From Piper betle (lineage: Eukaryota > Streptophyta > Magnoliopsida > Piperales > Piperaceae), in assembly GCA_033002965.1 (NCBI GenBank), contig JAURVB010014090.1, positions 1 to 64,000 of the forward strand: a DNA stretch of 64,000 bases, in the 5' to 3' direction. Position numbers and translations under genes: made by a program. The notes under the pieces were generated by a model. The model was not told the DNA's origin and searched no databases. It saw only the letters and a program-made list of their open reading frames with translations. Each line of letters starts with the position of its first letter. Position 1 is the first letter of the stretch. This document shows, piece by piece, positions 1 through 10,815 of the stretch.

Positions 1-366
1 GTTACGTTTGACCGGCTGGGGTAAATGATGCTACCATTGAAATAGAATATCCACACTAGGTTCCAAACACCGAGCATGATATATATATACACACCAATTA
101 TAGCTTGTGAGCCTGGTCCATAAACAATTTAACATAAAGCCAAATTGGAAATAGAGGAGATGGAGATGGAATCATGGAAGGAAGAAGAAAAATAAAAAAG
201 GCAAAACATGGAAGAAAGTGATAAAAGGAGGGGAAAGTAGTTCTCTTTTAACACACAAGTGACATATTCTTATCTATCTATATAGCATGGTCTAGGTGGT
301 CGTTATGATTGGTTCGAATCTACAAAAGTTGGATGTTAATATCATTAGCATCGTTGTCATTTTTGA
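1..366. other. AT-rich intergenic DNA, no gene seen
   Basis: No coding frame of note, RNA gene or terminal repeat was recognised. The stretch is AT-rich and leads directly into the tandem duplication that starts at 367. Confidence 0.5.
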
Positions 367-870
367 AAATATATAAAAATATGATTAAAAATTGAATAAG
401 TCAAGCTCAATTCATCCAAATTATATAATCAAAATTACTAAAATCTGATTTGAACTAAGAGTGATCTAATCTTAATCTAAATAACTTTATAAATTATATA
501 ATAAATACTTAAAAGAGTTTTTTTGGTAAATTCATTTTTTAGTTGCTCTTATTTTGTCCTAAAAACTATCTTATCTATTTGATCTCATCCCAATCCTGTT
601 GAGTTTAGTGTATTTGGTAAATATATAAAAATATGATTAAAAATTGAATAAGTCAAGCTCAATTCATCCAAATTATATAATCAAAATTACTAAAATCTGA
701 TTTGAACTAAGAGTGATCTAATCTTAATCTAAATAACTTTATAAATTATATAATAAATACTTAAAAGAGTTTTTTTTGGTAAATTCATTTTTTAGTTGCT
801 CTTATTTTGTCCTAAAAACTATCTTATCTATTTGATCTCATCCCAATCCTGTTGAGTTTAGTGTATTTGG
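367..870. repeat. Two-copy tandem duplication, unit 252-253 bp
   Basis: The block at 367-618 is repeated almost perfectly at 619-870. Both copies begin AAATATATAAAAATATG and end GTGTATTTGG. The only clear difference is one extra T in the T-run of the second copy (about 770), which makes it 253 bp. The unit has no coding potential and no terminal inverted repeats, so this is a local duplication and not a transposon. Confidence 0.93.
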
Positions 871-960
871 ATCAATCTCATTGAATATTTTACAAATTAA
901 GTCGCTTATCGTGTTAGATTAAATATAAGGAATATATTAATTAAATATTAGGACATAGTT

Positions 961-2274
961 TATAATACCCCGATTCGGCCCACAGAGTAACTAAATCAAA
1001 CTAATAAATTTCGAGATACAAATTTACAACTTATAAAAATGAGAACCTACATAAAAAACATAACCACTCAAAATGCAAAAGACGAAACTCGAAGGAAACT
1101 AATGTTCAGACAACACCACAATGCATATAAGACACTTATGAGTTGACTCATACAAATAAGCCAACCTATATGAATCGAATTTATAAAAGATATTAAATTT
1201 TTAAAGAAAATTCAGCATGGTCTTCCCTATAAATAGGATAATAGAAAAAGCACACAACTTGTATAATTATTATTTAATCGTAGAAAAACTCAAAAACATT
1301 TCATAATATCACTCATCATTCCCAAAAACATCTTCAAAATGTTACATTACATTTTTCAGATCATTCATGTTATATCAACATAGATTTTATATTCATCAGG
1401 TTATGAGTTTGTCTAGTCTTCACATGAGTGCATCTCCTACAATTACAATAATCCAATAAGCTCCTCCAACTCATGTTTTTTCTTCACTTCAAATACTAGC
1501 ATAGGTAACATGGTTTCACGTACTTAGATATTTATTTAACCGTCAGTTCCATAACTTCTAGGCTTGGAGTACCCTACACAAAATAATTTAGACCTGCATA
1601 CCCTAAAGTATTTCGTTTGCAAAACACAGAAATATAGTTAAGTGCACAAAAGCTAGCAATAATAGTATTATATCATATCACGACGTACAAGCCAACATGG
1701 ATCACAACACAAGTCTCAAGGCCACATGGCCACAACACCACATGATCCATCATCTCAAGACATCAACACAAACAAGTCTAATACATATCAGTAAATAACA
1801 AAGTCCCCAAGGGCATAACACATAACCAAAAGCCCACAACGCAAAATGTAGGCCCAGCATCTACCAAGTCTTTGTGATCTGCGTAGTTACACTAGCTAAC
1901 GCCAAGCCTGCTCACCTACATAATATAAGAAAATGTGTTAGTTTCAGGTGTCACTGAGTCGAAAATAACTATTATAAAAAAATTTTAATACTAGCAGATG
2001 GATAAATAGTTATCCATGAGAAACTAAAAAGAAATAGCAACTCTTCACAAGACAGCAATCATAAACAAAGTCTAATCATAATTACTGATAATTCATTAAC
2101 ATGGACTAGATAATAGCTCACAATAACATGCAAGTAATATAACCAATAGGGCCTAGCTAATAATCACTATATCACTGCACAGTCTCGATATACTCATTGG
2201 CGGCAACATACCAAAACTACTGAAATATACACTACATGCATGCTACTAATGTGATATCATATATATGAGACTGT
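961..2274 (-). repeat. Remnant of the oldest family D LTR (left part)
   Basis: The stretch starts TATAATACCCCGATTCGG, a decayed form of the family D terminus TGTAACACCCCRAWTCCGG. It then follows the same order of landmarks as the better copies, for example the segment around 1950-2010 (GTGTCACTGAGTCGAAAATAACT) against 4495-4530 in the solo LTR at 3902. It is interrupted at 2275 by the solo LTR 2280-10810 and resumes at 10816. The far end was not found. Divergence is high, so this is the oldest layer. Confidence 0.55.
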
Positions 2275-3901
2275 CACTGTGTGAAACCCACAATTCGAAT
2301 CAGGGTTTTATATTCAGAACCAATCAGTTCGACCGTTATTTTTGAGTCGAGTCAGTTTTAGAACACATGTATTGAACTGACGCCAGTCGCGTGTATGAGC
2401 TAAATGGTCATGCGTACCCAAGTATATGATGATAACGTCATGAATACAGCAGAACAGAATGAGTTATCAGAATATATGAGCGTATGCCAGTTAGTTTTTT
2501 GTATTTTTATATATAGTGGATCGTAGAATTAGTCTTAGGCCGTTTACTACATTAGGACGCGTTACGGGCAATTTGGGTGAGTTGATAGTTCTAGAGCATA
2601 TCGTTACGATGTTTTGGTGTTTGTTTGATTTTATGGGATTTTTTCGATTTTGTTTAGGATTTAATACGACTTAGTTATTATTCTTGACTCGAGCCGGACA
2701 CGAGTTAAGTATTATTTATGATATTGCCACGCAGTTATTTTTCTCACTCCCCGACCTTTCTTGCTTCTTCCCCATCCAAACCCTAGCCACGCCACCCTCC
2801 GCTAGTCGTCGCCGCCGCTGTCAATGCCGGCCTGCCGCCAATCGTCACCGACTAGCCCTGCCACGGCGTTGTCGTGCCTCTCTGACCAGTCTCGGCCACC
2901 ATATGGCCATCGTGACGCGAGCAAGCCGCACCTTTGTACCGCGCTTCCATCGCCAACTGGTCGCCTCAACATCCTCGACTCCCCAGCGAGCTTCCACGAC
3001 CATATCGGAGCCCATCGCCGCCCAGGCCGGCTAGCATTTAGTCAACCACCACTGACCCTCTGTTTTAGCCATTTTTCGGCGAGCCGCCACCTCCGCCAAC
3101 AATGTCGATGCCGTAGACGCGTCGAGCTAGCCAAGCCGGTTCCAATGGTACCCAATACCATTACTTTTCAGCCAGTAGACACCGCCGGCGATTGTCGCTG
3201 GAAAACTGCTAGAAGCTGCTAGAAAACCGCCGAAACCCACCGGAAAACCGAAATTGCTAGAATTCACCGGATCTTCCGTAGAGCTCACTCAATCGAACCC
3301 GATTGAATTTTGGATGCCAAAGAGTGCCAAATTTGAGCTCTGAGAAACGTGACAAAACCCTAGCCAACAACGTAAGGTATAATTACCTTCGATTTGATTA
3401 TTTAAAATTGATGATGATTGTTAGCATAACATGCTAGAATTGAGTAGTTGTCATGATGAATGCCAAACTATGAATGAAGTAAAGATGTGCATGATGTGAT
3501 TTACAGAGGAATGACGGTTAAGTGATCTAATGAAGTAAAGTAAATTTGAGCATGATAATCGAGTACAACGTAACTTAGGAAATATAATAAAATTGGTGTT
3601 AATAGGATAAGTTGGAATTACTTTCACATTTATAATTGTTGATTGTTATGGTTGATGTTTGTATTGTGAGTGTGCTTGATCATGACGAGTTTGATTCATC
3701 ATTTAGTTAGCAGGCATTAGTATTTAATTTTGATGTGTAGGTACAGAGTAGGAGCTTGCTGCCTAGGTGCGATGACACGCTTGGAGCTTCTACCAAGTTT
3801 GTTTAGGACTCGTCTATGTTTTACATTCTCTTTTATTGTATGTTTATTTTATTATTTACAGGACGAGTTAAGTGGCATTTTATTTGATCCCACTTAACTC
3901 G

Positions 3902-6839
3902 TATAACACCCCAAATCCGGTTCACACTCGTGAACCGAACCGGCATGTTACAGGCCCCGGTTAGGTCGGCTAACCCGAACCTAACTCGTGCGGATCCAAT
4001 CTCGGCATCTTAAGATGAAGATCTAACTTGCTATATGTATGTATGAATGCATAAAACCCTAACAGGATACTACATAGATGACATGCAACCAATTTTCACA
4101 CCAACACAATTACAATCAAAATTCTGAAATAAAACAGACAAGGTCTCCCCTAAAAGTGTAATTATGGGCCCACCCTGTCAAAATAATATATATATATATA
4201 AATATATACACATGCATCCATGATTTCATTCACACAAAATCTAACATATTATGAATTCATTCTGAAGCTGGGGTTTCAACCCACCACGCTTCCGCTGCGC
4301 ATCTCTGATCATGTTCACATTCTATCATGTCTCATGCATTTGAACATGTCGTTCACAATATAATAACATAATAACGCAATAATAAACATTCAGAAATCTA
4401 ACATGTGTGTGTGTACAAGACCTCATTGCTCCTCCGTCCAAGCTGGCTCCTCCAACTCGTGATTATTACCTACATATAGTATAAAAACACGTCAGTAACA
4501 AGTGTTACTGGTCCGGAAAATAAAATAACTATAACAAGCTGGCTATGAGAGCAAACTCTCATATGAAAGAAAACATCATATACTCCACGTGAACACTCTG
4601 AAGGGCACTACTGAGGAGCCACTGGGCTGCAGACCCGGTAGCATCCCGAACGTACTGATCTGCTGCTGGTACTATGCCGCTCTCGGCACTTCTTTTTCAG
4701 TACTTCTCGTGAAACTTTATCCTAAGCCCTCTCCTTACCTCCATATTTCTCCTGGCCTTGAGCACGAAGGCCGAGTACTCTCAGGCAGTCGCCTTTAGTA
4801 CCCTTTGAACCACAAGTCCGGACATGCGCTGTACTAAACAGTACCCGTAAACCTCCACGTTCTTCGGGTGTGAGGAACTCAAACGCGGAGTTGTCAGGAT
4901 CCCTCGGGAATGGAACAGTCCGCTGGCACTAGTCCAGAGCCCGCTTTGACTGTCACGGCATCCTCTGCATGGTACGTGCAGTCGATTTCTCCGTCTTTCG
5001 TCTCACTGAAAACGCAAAAACTACATATATATAGGGCTGGGTAGAGATTTATATAATAGGCCCGAAGGCAACTTGTGGTAGATCTTGTTTTCGAAATCAT
5101 CCTCGAGGGATCTCATCCTCGAGGGGTTATTAATCCAGAAATCTATTCGGCTAGATGGCCCGAGTTAAGTGGGATCCAATAAAATGCCACTTAACCCGTC
5201 CTGCAAATAATAAGATAAACATACAACAGAAAGACGTAAAACAGAGTCGAGTCCTAAACAGACCTGGTAGAAGCTCCAACGTGTCATCGCGCCTAGGCGG
5301 CGAGCTCCTACTTCGTACCTACACATCAAAACTAAATACTAACGCCCGCTAACTAAATGATGCATCAAACACAATGAACATCAATCACAATTCAATCGTC
5401 AACATCCAGCAACAGTTAAATAATCATAAATTTAAATAATTCTAACTCATCCTATTCATACCAATTTTATTGTGTTTTTCAAAGTTACGTCCTGATCACT
5501 TATCATGTTGAGACTCGATCTACCTCATTAGATCGCTGAACCTTCGTTCACACTTAATCTCATCATGTAACTTATCATTTCATCCCTAATTAGACATTAA
5601 TTACATCAATAAATCAACCCTAGCATGTTGTGCTAACAATCATCAAACTTTAACTTATAAATTTGGAGGTAATTATACCTCACATCGTCGACAATCGGCG
5701 ATGGCTAGGGTTTCGTCGAGCGTCTCGGAACTCGAATTTGGCGCCCCATCGGCCTCCAAAGCTTGATCGGGCTCGACTGGGTGAGCCCCGTGGAAGATCC
5801 GGTGAATTTCGGCGAATTCCAGAAATTCCGGTTTTTCGTCAAGTCCCAGCAGTTTCTCGGCAGCTTCCGGCGGTTTTCCGGCGACAGTCGCCGGCAGCGT
5901 CTACTGGCCGAAAAGTGGTCGTGTTGGGTACCCTTGGAACCGGCTCGGCGAGCCCGACTCATCTACGAGGTCGATGCAGCAAACGGAGGTGGCGGCTCGC
6001 TGAAAAATGCATAAAACAGAGTGTCGGCGATGGGAGAAGAATCTGGCCGATCTGGGCGGCCCTGGCCTCCATTCTGGTTGGGAAAGGTCATTGGGCGGTC
6101 AATGGTGCTGAGGTGACCCCCTGATCATGGCGTCGACAGTCGCCGGCGGCAAAATCGACAACCCGTCCAAAACTTATCCGCAGCGCTAGGCACGGCGATT
6201 CCGGCATCACAGCGACCTGGCAGCGGCCATGGCTGGTCGGGGCGGCACGGCAACACTTCGGCCTGGGCCTGGCGACGACGATCGGCGGCAGGCCGACGTC
6301 GATGGCGGTGGCGGCGCGGCTGGGGTTTGGATGGAAAGGGAGGAAGAAAGGTAGGGGGTGGAGAAGAAATGGTTGGGTGGCAAACTTGTAATTAAGACTT
6401 GACTCGTCTCCGGCTCGAGTCAAGTATAATAACTAAGTCGTATTAAATCCTAAAAAAATTTCATAAAAATCGGGAAAAATCCCGTAAAATCAAACAAATA
6501 CCAAACATCGTAATGATATGCTCTAGAACTATCAACCCACCCAAACTGCCCGTAACGCGTCCTAACGCGATAAACGGCCTAAAACTAATTCTACGATCCA
6601 CTATATATAAAAATAATAAAAAATGACTGGCATACTCTCATATATTCTGATAACTCATTCTGTTTTGCTGTGTTCATGACGTTATCATCATATTCTTGGG
6701 TACGTATGACCCTCATAGCTCATACACGCGACCGGCGTCGGCTCGGTACACATGTCCTGAAACCGACTCAACTCGAAAAATAATGGTCGACCCGACCGGT
6801 TCTGAATATAAAACCCTAACTCGAATCGTGGGTTTTACA
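3902..6839 (-). mobile_element. Family D solo LTR nested in the 2280-10810 LTR
   Basis: The plus-strand start is TATAACACCCCAAATCCGG and the end is TCGTGGGTTTTACA, 2938 bp in all. The flanks are ACTCG (3897-3901) and ATTCG (6840-6844), a 5-bp target duplication with one mismatch. Across the insertion the host LTR reads continuously (...ACTTAACTCG then GGGCCAT...). The LTR is sense-minus because the coding element at 37202-45762 carries the same LTR in this orientation with minus-strand genes. It contains a GC-rich block (5700-6350) next to the palindromic module at about 6375-6440. Confidence 0.9.
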
Positions 6840-6980
6840 ATTCGGGCCATTTAACCGAATAGTTTTTCAGATTAATAACCCCTGTAGGATGAGATCCCTC
6901 GAGGATGATTTCAAAAACAAGATCCACCACAAGTTGCCTTCGGGCCTATTATATAAATCTCTTCCCAGGCATATATATAT
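6840..6980 (+). repeat. Continuation of the outer family D LTR
   Basis: This stretch is the reverse complement of 5020-5160 in the nested LTR (shared landmarks: GGGCCAT, GGATGAGATCCCTCGAG, AAGTTGCCTTCGGGCC). It joins the left half (2280-3901) to the part after the TIR element (9651-10810). Confidence 0.85.
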
Positions 6981-7479
6981 AGAAAATTGCTGCTGTGCGC
7001 TACATGAAAATGGAGCGCATCAGGAGCGCATCAAGTTTGGGTCGTTGGATGAAAATCCAACGGCCCGGATTCGATTTTTTTTAAACCCATTCCTCCTCCT
7101 CCTCCCCTATTCACGCGCCCCCTCGGCGCCGCCCCTGCCCCTCGGCCCAGTACCGCCCCCTCAGGGCCACCCCGCCCCTCACGCCGGTTTTCGCTCGCCC
7201 CCTCGGCCGCACCCCGCCCCAGCCCCCGCCGCCAGCCCCGCCACTTCCCAAACCAACCCCCCCCCCCCACAGCCGTCCCCCACCGCCCCCACAAGGAGCC
7301 GCGACGGTCCCCCTCCCGCTCACGGCCGTCCTCACCAGGCCGCCCCGGCCCGGCTGGCGCAATGCGTTTCCCAGCACGCCCATCCAACCCCGAGGCGGCG
7401 GCATTGTTGGCCAGCGGCGGCTGGCAGCAAGGTGGCGTGCCAAAACAAAGGGAAGAAACAGGGGAGGGTATTTTGGTAA

Positions 7480-8615
7480 TAAAAACTTTACTCGATCGGA
7501 CTCGAGTTAATATTACAAAATAAATTTAAAAAATAAAATAATTTTATAATAAAAATTTTATTCGATCCCGACTCGAGGTAAAATAATTTATTACTGAATT
7601 ATTTTATTTTTTAAAATTTATTTTGTAATAAAATTTTATTCAGTAATAAATTTATTTTGTAATAAAAGCTTGACTCGGTCCCACACATGATCGAGTCAGG
7701 TTTTTATTACGAAATTATTTTATATTTTTTAAATTTATTTCATAATATTGACTCAAGTCAGATCAAATTAAGTTTTTATTATGAAATTATTTTATTTTTT
7801 TAAAATTTATTTTGTAATAAATTTATTTTGTAATAAAAACTTGATTCGAGTCGAGACCGAGTCAAGTTTTTATTACGGAATTATTTTTATTTTTTAATCA
7901 AAACATGACTCGGTCCCCAGCCTGCCGCCGCACCCACCCCCACCCCTAAGCACCCTGCCCTGTTCCGAAACAGGGGAGGGGCAGGGGGGGTAATATCGTA
8001 ATAAAAATTTTATTCAGTCACGACTCATGTTTTTGATTACGAAATAAATTTTAAAAAATAAAATAATTCCGTAATAAAAACTTAACTCGGTCATAAATTA
8101 AGTCAATATTAAGAAATAAATTTTAAAAAAATAAAATAATTTCGTAATAAAAATTTGACTCGATCGTGAATCGAGTCAATTTTAAGAAATAAATTTTTTA
8201 AAAAATAAAATAATTTTATAATAAAAATTTGATTCGGTCCTTAACAGAACTGAGTCAAGTTTTTATTACAAAATTAATTTTAAATAAATAAATTAATTTT
8301 GTAATAAAAATTTGTGCTCTATATCGGATCGAGTCAAGTTTTTATTATAAAATTATTTTAAATATTTTTTAAAATTTATTTCATAATATTAACTCGAGTC
8401 AGGATCGATCACATGCGAGAGCGAGTCAAGTTTTTATTTTATGGTTTTGTATTTTTTTAAAAAAATTAAAAATCAATTTTGTAATATTGACTCGAGCAGG
8501 AGCGAGTCAAGTTTTTATTTTATAATATTTTATTTTTTAAAAATATTTTTAATATTTATTTCGTAATATTGACTCGAGAGCGAGTCAAATTTTTATTACG
8601 AAATTGCCATCGCCC
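7480..8615. repeat. Array of TTGACTCG / CGAGTCAA modules in AT-rich DNA
   Basis: About a dozen copies, in both orientations, of a unit with TTGACTCG, a short spacer, CGAGTCAA, and then TTTTTATTACGAAATTA and an A/T run. Copies are seen near 7486, 7559, 7668, 7749, 7838, 7905, 8013, 8080, 8155, 8228, 8320, 8390, 8490 and 8571, roughly 60-100 bp apart. Further copies flank the G-rich arms near 8890, 8940 and 9010. There is no coding potential. Confidence 0.8.
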
Positions 8616-9099
8616 TCTCCTCCCGCCCGCCCCGTTGTTTTTCACGGCACCGTCGGCGGTGCTGCACATGACATCGGTGCGCGGTTGTGGCGAAACGGGC
8701 GGAGAGGGGGAGGGAAACGGGGCAGCAAGGGGAGACGGCGCGGGGCGTGGGGGCAGGGGTGGCAGGAGGGGGTCAGGGGGGCGGCAGGAGGCGAGGCAGG
8801 GGGCTTGGGCCGGTGGAGGGCAGGGGGCGGCGGGTGTGGGTGGCGGCAGGGGAGGCGGTCGGGCAAGCGGCCGGCGTCGGCGGGGAGCGAGTCAAAATTT
8901 TATTTTATGTTATTTTATTTTAAAATTTTATTTCATAAAATTGACTCGAGTCAGGAGCGAGTCAAGTTTTTATTTTATTATATTTTATTTTTAAAATTTA
9001 TTTCGTAAATTTGACTCGAGTTGGGAACGAGTCAAATTTTTATTACGAAATTGCCATCGCTCCTTCCTTCCCCGTGTGTTTTGTCGCGCCACCGCCGGC

Positions 9100-9560
9100 G
9101 GTGATGCAGGTGACGACGGCGTGGAGGTGGCCAAGGCAGCAGACAGCGGGGAGGAGCTCGGTCGACGGGCAGGGCGGTGGCGGGGTGGGGGTGAAACGGG
9201 CGGCCGGGGAGGGTGGCGGAAACAGGGCAGGGCGAGCGGGCCGCGGCGGGGTGGGCGAAACAGGCAGCGGGGGGCGGGGAACCGGGCGGGTGGGGGAACA
9301 CAGGGCAGATGGGGGGGAGGGCTGCGGGCAGGGGGCGGGCGGGGGCGAGGCGGCGGAAGGGGCGGCGGCGGAGGGGGCAGGGGAAACAGGGCAGGTGGGG
9401 GGAAGGCTGCGGGCGGGGGCGCGGCGGCAGACGGGGCCGGGGGAAACAGGGCAGGTGGGGGGAGGGCTGCGGGCGGAGGCGGGATGGGGCCGGGGCCGGC
9501 CGGGGGCGGGACGGCACCGAGGGGGCGGCGTGAACAGGGGAGGAGGAGAGGGTAAAAAAC
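9100..9560 (+). repeat. G-rich minisatellite arm of the TIR element
   Basis: The plus strand is extremely G-rich with many runs of four or more G. A unit containing ACAGGGCAGRTGGGGGGAAGG and then GCTGCGGGCGG recurs about three times between 9298 and 9480. Open frames in this stretch run in all six frames, which is expected from composition alone. The repeated G-runs could form G-quadruplexes. The C-rich arm at 7085-7345 is its counterpart on the other side of the element. Confidence 0.65.
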
Positions 9561-10815
9561 AAATCCGGGCTGTTGGATTTTCATCCAACTGTCCGGATTT
9601 GTTGCGCTGCCAGTGCGCTGCATTTTCATGCAGCACACTGTAGCGCGCCCATATATATATATAATTTTATCAAGTTTTAAGTGAGACGAGAGATGGAGAA
9701 ATCAACTGGACGTACCATGAGCGGATGCCGTGACAGTCAAAGCGGGCTCTGGATTAGTGCAGCAGACTATTCCATTCCCGACAGATCCTGACAACTCCGC
9801 ATTTGAGTTCCTCACACCCAGAGAACGTGGAGATTTATGGGTACTGTTTAGTATAGCGTATGTCCGGACTTGTGGTTTAAAGGGTACTAAAGGCGACTGC
9901 TTGAGAGTACTCGGCCTTCATGCTCAAGGCCAGGAGAAATATGGAGGTAAGGAGAGGGCTTAGGATTTAAGACCAGAAAATGAAGTAAGAAAATACCAAG
10001 AGAGGCATCAGCAGCAACAGATCAATCGATTCGGAATGCTACCGGGTCTGCAGCCCAATGGCTCCTCAGTAGGTGCCTTTCAGAGTGTTCATGAGGAGTA
10101 TATGATGTTTTCTTTCATATAAGAGTTTGCTCTCATAGCCATCTTGTTATAGTTATTTTATTTTCCGGACCAGTAACACTTGTTACTGACGTGTTTTTAT
10201 ACTATATATAGGTAATAATCATGAGTTGGAGGAGCCAATTTGGACGGAAGAGCACTGTTGTCGCTTGCACACATGTCAATTGATTGAGTAGTTATATTGT
10301 GTTTATGATGTTATTATATGGTGAATGGTGTGATTGAATGCTTGAGACATGATAATGTGACATGATTAAATGTTAAGACATGATAGAATGTAAAATATGA
10401 ATAAATTGCGCAGTGGAAGCGTTGTGGGTTGAGACCCAAGTTCTAGAATGAGTTTACAGCATATTAGATTGTGTGTGAATAAAATTGTTGAGATATGCAT
10501 ATATACTTGTATATATTATTTCGACATGGTGGACCCTAATTGCACTTTTAGAAGAGACTCTGCCCATTGTATTTCAGAATTTTTATGCGATTTTTATCGT
10601 AATTGTATTGGTGTGTAAATTAATTTGAATGTCATTCGTTTAGTATCATGTTAGGATTCTGAGCATTCATCCATGTATGATGAGTCAGTATCTTCATCTT
10701 AAGACGCCGAGATTAGATCCGCACGAGTTAGGTTCGGGTTAGCCGACCTAACCAAGGCCTGTAACATGCCAGTTTGGTTCACGAGCGTGAACTGGATTTG
10801 GGGTGTTACACACTG

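Larger units (their letters stand above)
6981..9650. mobile_element. Non-autonomous TIR DNA transposon inserted in an (AT)n tract
   Basis: Both ends carry imperfect inverted repeats of about 100 bp. The left end has CATGAAAATGGAGCGCAT then GTTGGATGAAAATCCAAC (about 7003-7055). The right end read in reverse has CATGAAAATGCAGCGCA then GTTGGATGAAAATCCAAC. Each side abuts an ATATATATAT run (971-980 of the 6900s; 9651-9660), which may be a 10-bp duplication or a pre-existing microsatellite. Inside are a C-rich left arm (about 7085-7345), an AT-rich centre with repeated TTGACTCG modules, and G-rich right arms (8680-8890, 9100-9555). No transposase is visible. Exact termini are uncertain by a few bases. 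A MULE-like or microsatellite-targeting MITE identity is possible. Confidence 0.75.
2280..10810 (+). mobile_element. Family D solo LTR (Ty3/gypsy, Tekay/Del-like), split by two later insertions
   Basis: The LTR starts TGTGAAACCCACAATTCG at 2280 and ends GGATTTGGGGTGTTACA at 10810. It is flanked by identical 5-bp duplications CACTG (2275-2279 and 10811-10815). Between them the sequence is one LTR in sense-plus orientation. It breaks at 3901, where the solo LTR 3902-6839 entered, and near 6980-9650, where a TIR element entered. Without these it is about 2.9 kb, matching its relatives. No internal retroviral sequence is present, as expected after recombination between two LTRs. The long inverted match between about 3904-5040 and 9660-10808 arises because two copies of one LTR lie in opposite orientation. 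Confidence 0.9.

Noticed and set aside
6889..7479. Plus-strand frame of 196 codons
   Set aside because: It crosses the LTR/transposon boundary at about 6980 and becomes a Pro-rich low-complexity run in the C-rich arm.
8569..9643. Overlapping open frames of 100-215 codons on both strands
   Set aside because: They lie in the GC-rich arms of a transposon where stop codons are rare by composition. All six frames are open at once and the products are low-complexity Gly/Arg or Pro/Ala.
3904..10808. Large DNA transposon with 1.1-kb terminal inverted repeats
   Set aside because: The inverted arms are two copies of the same LTR in opposite orientation. Target duplications at 2275/10811 and 3897/6840 explain the layout as nested solo LTRs.
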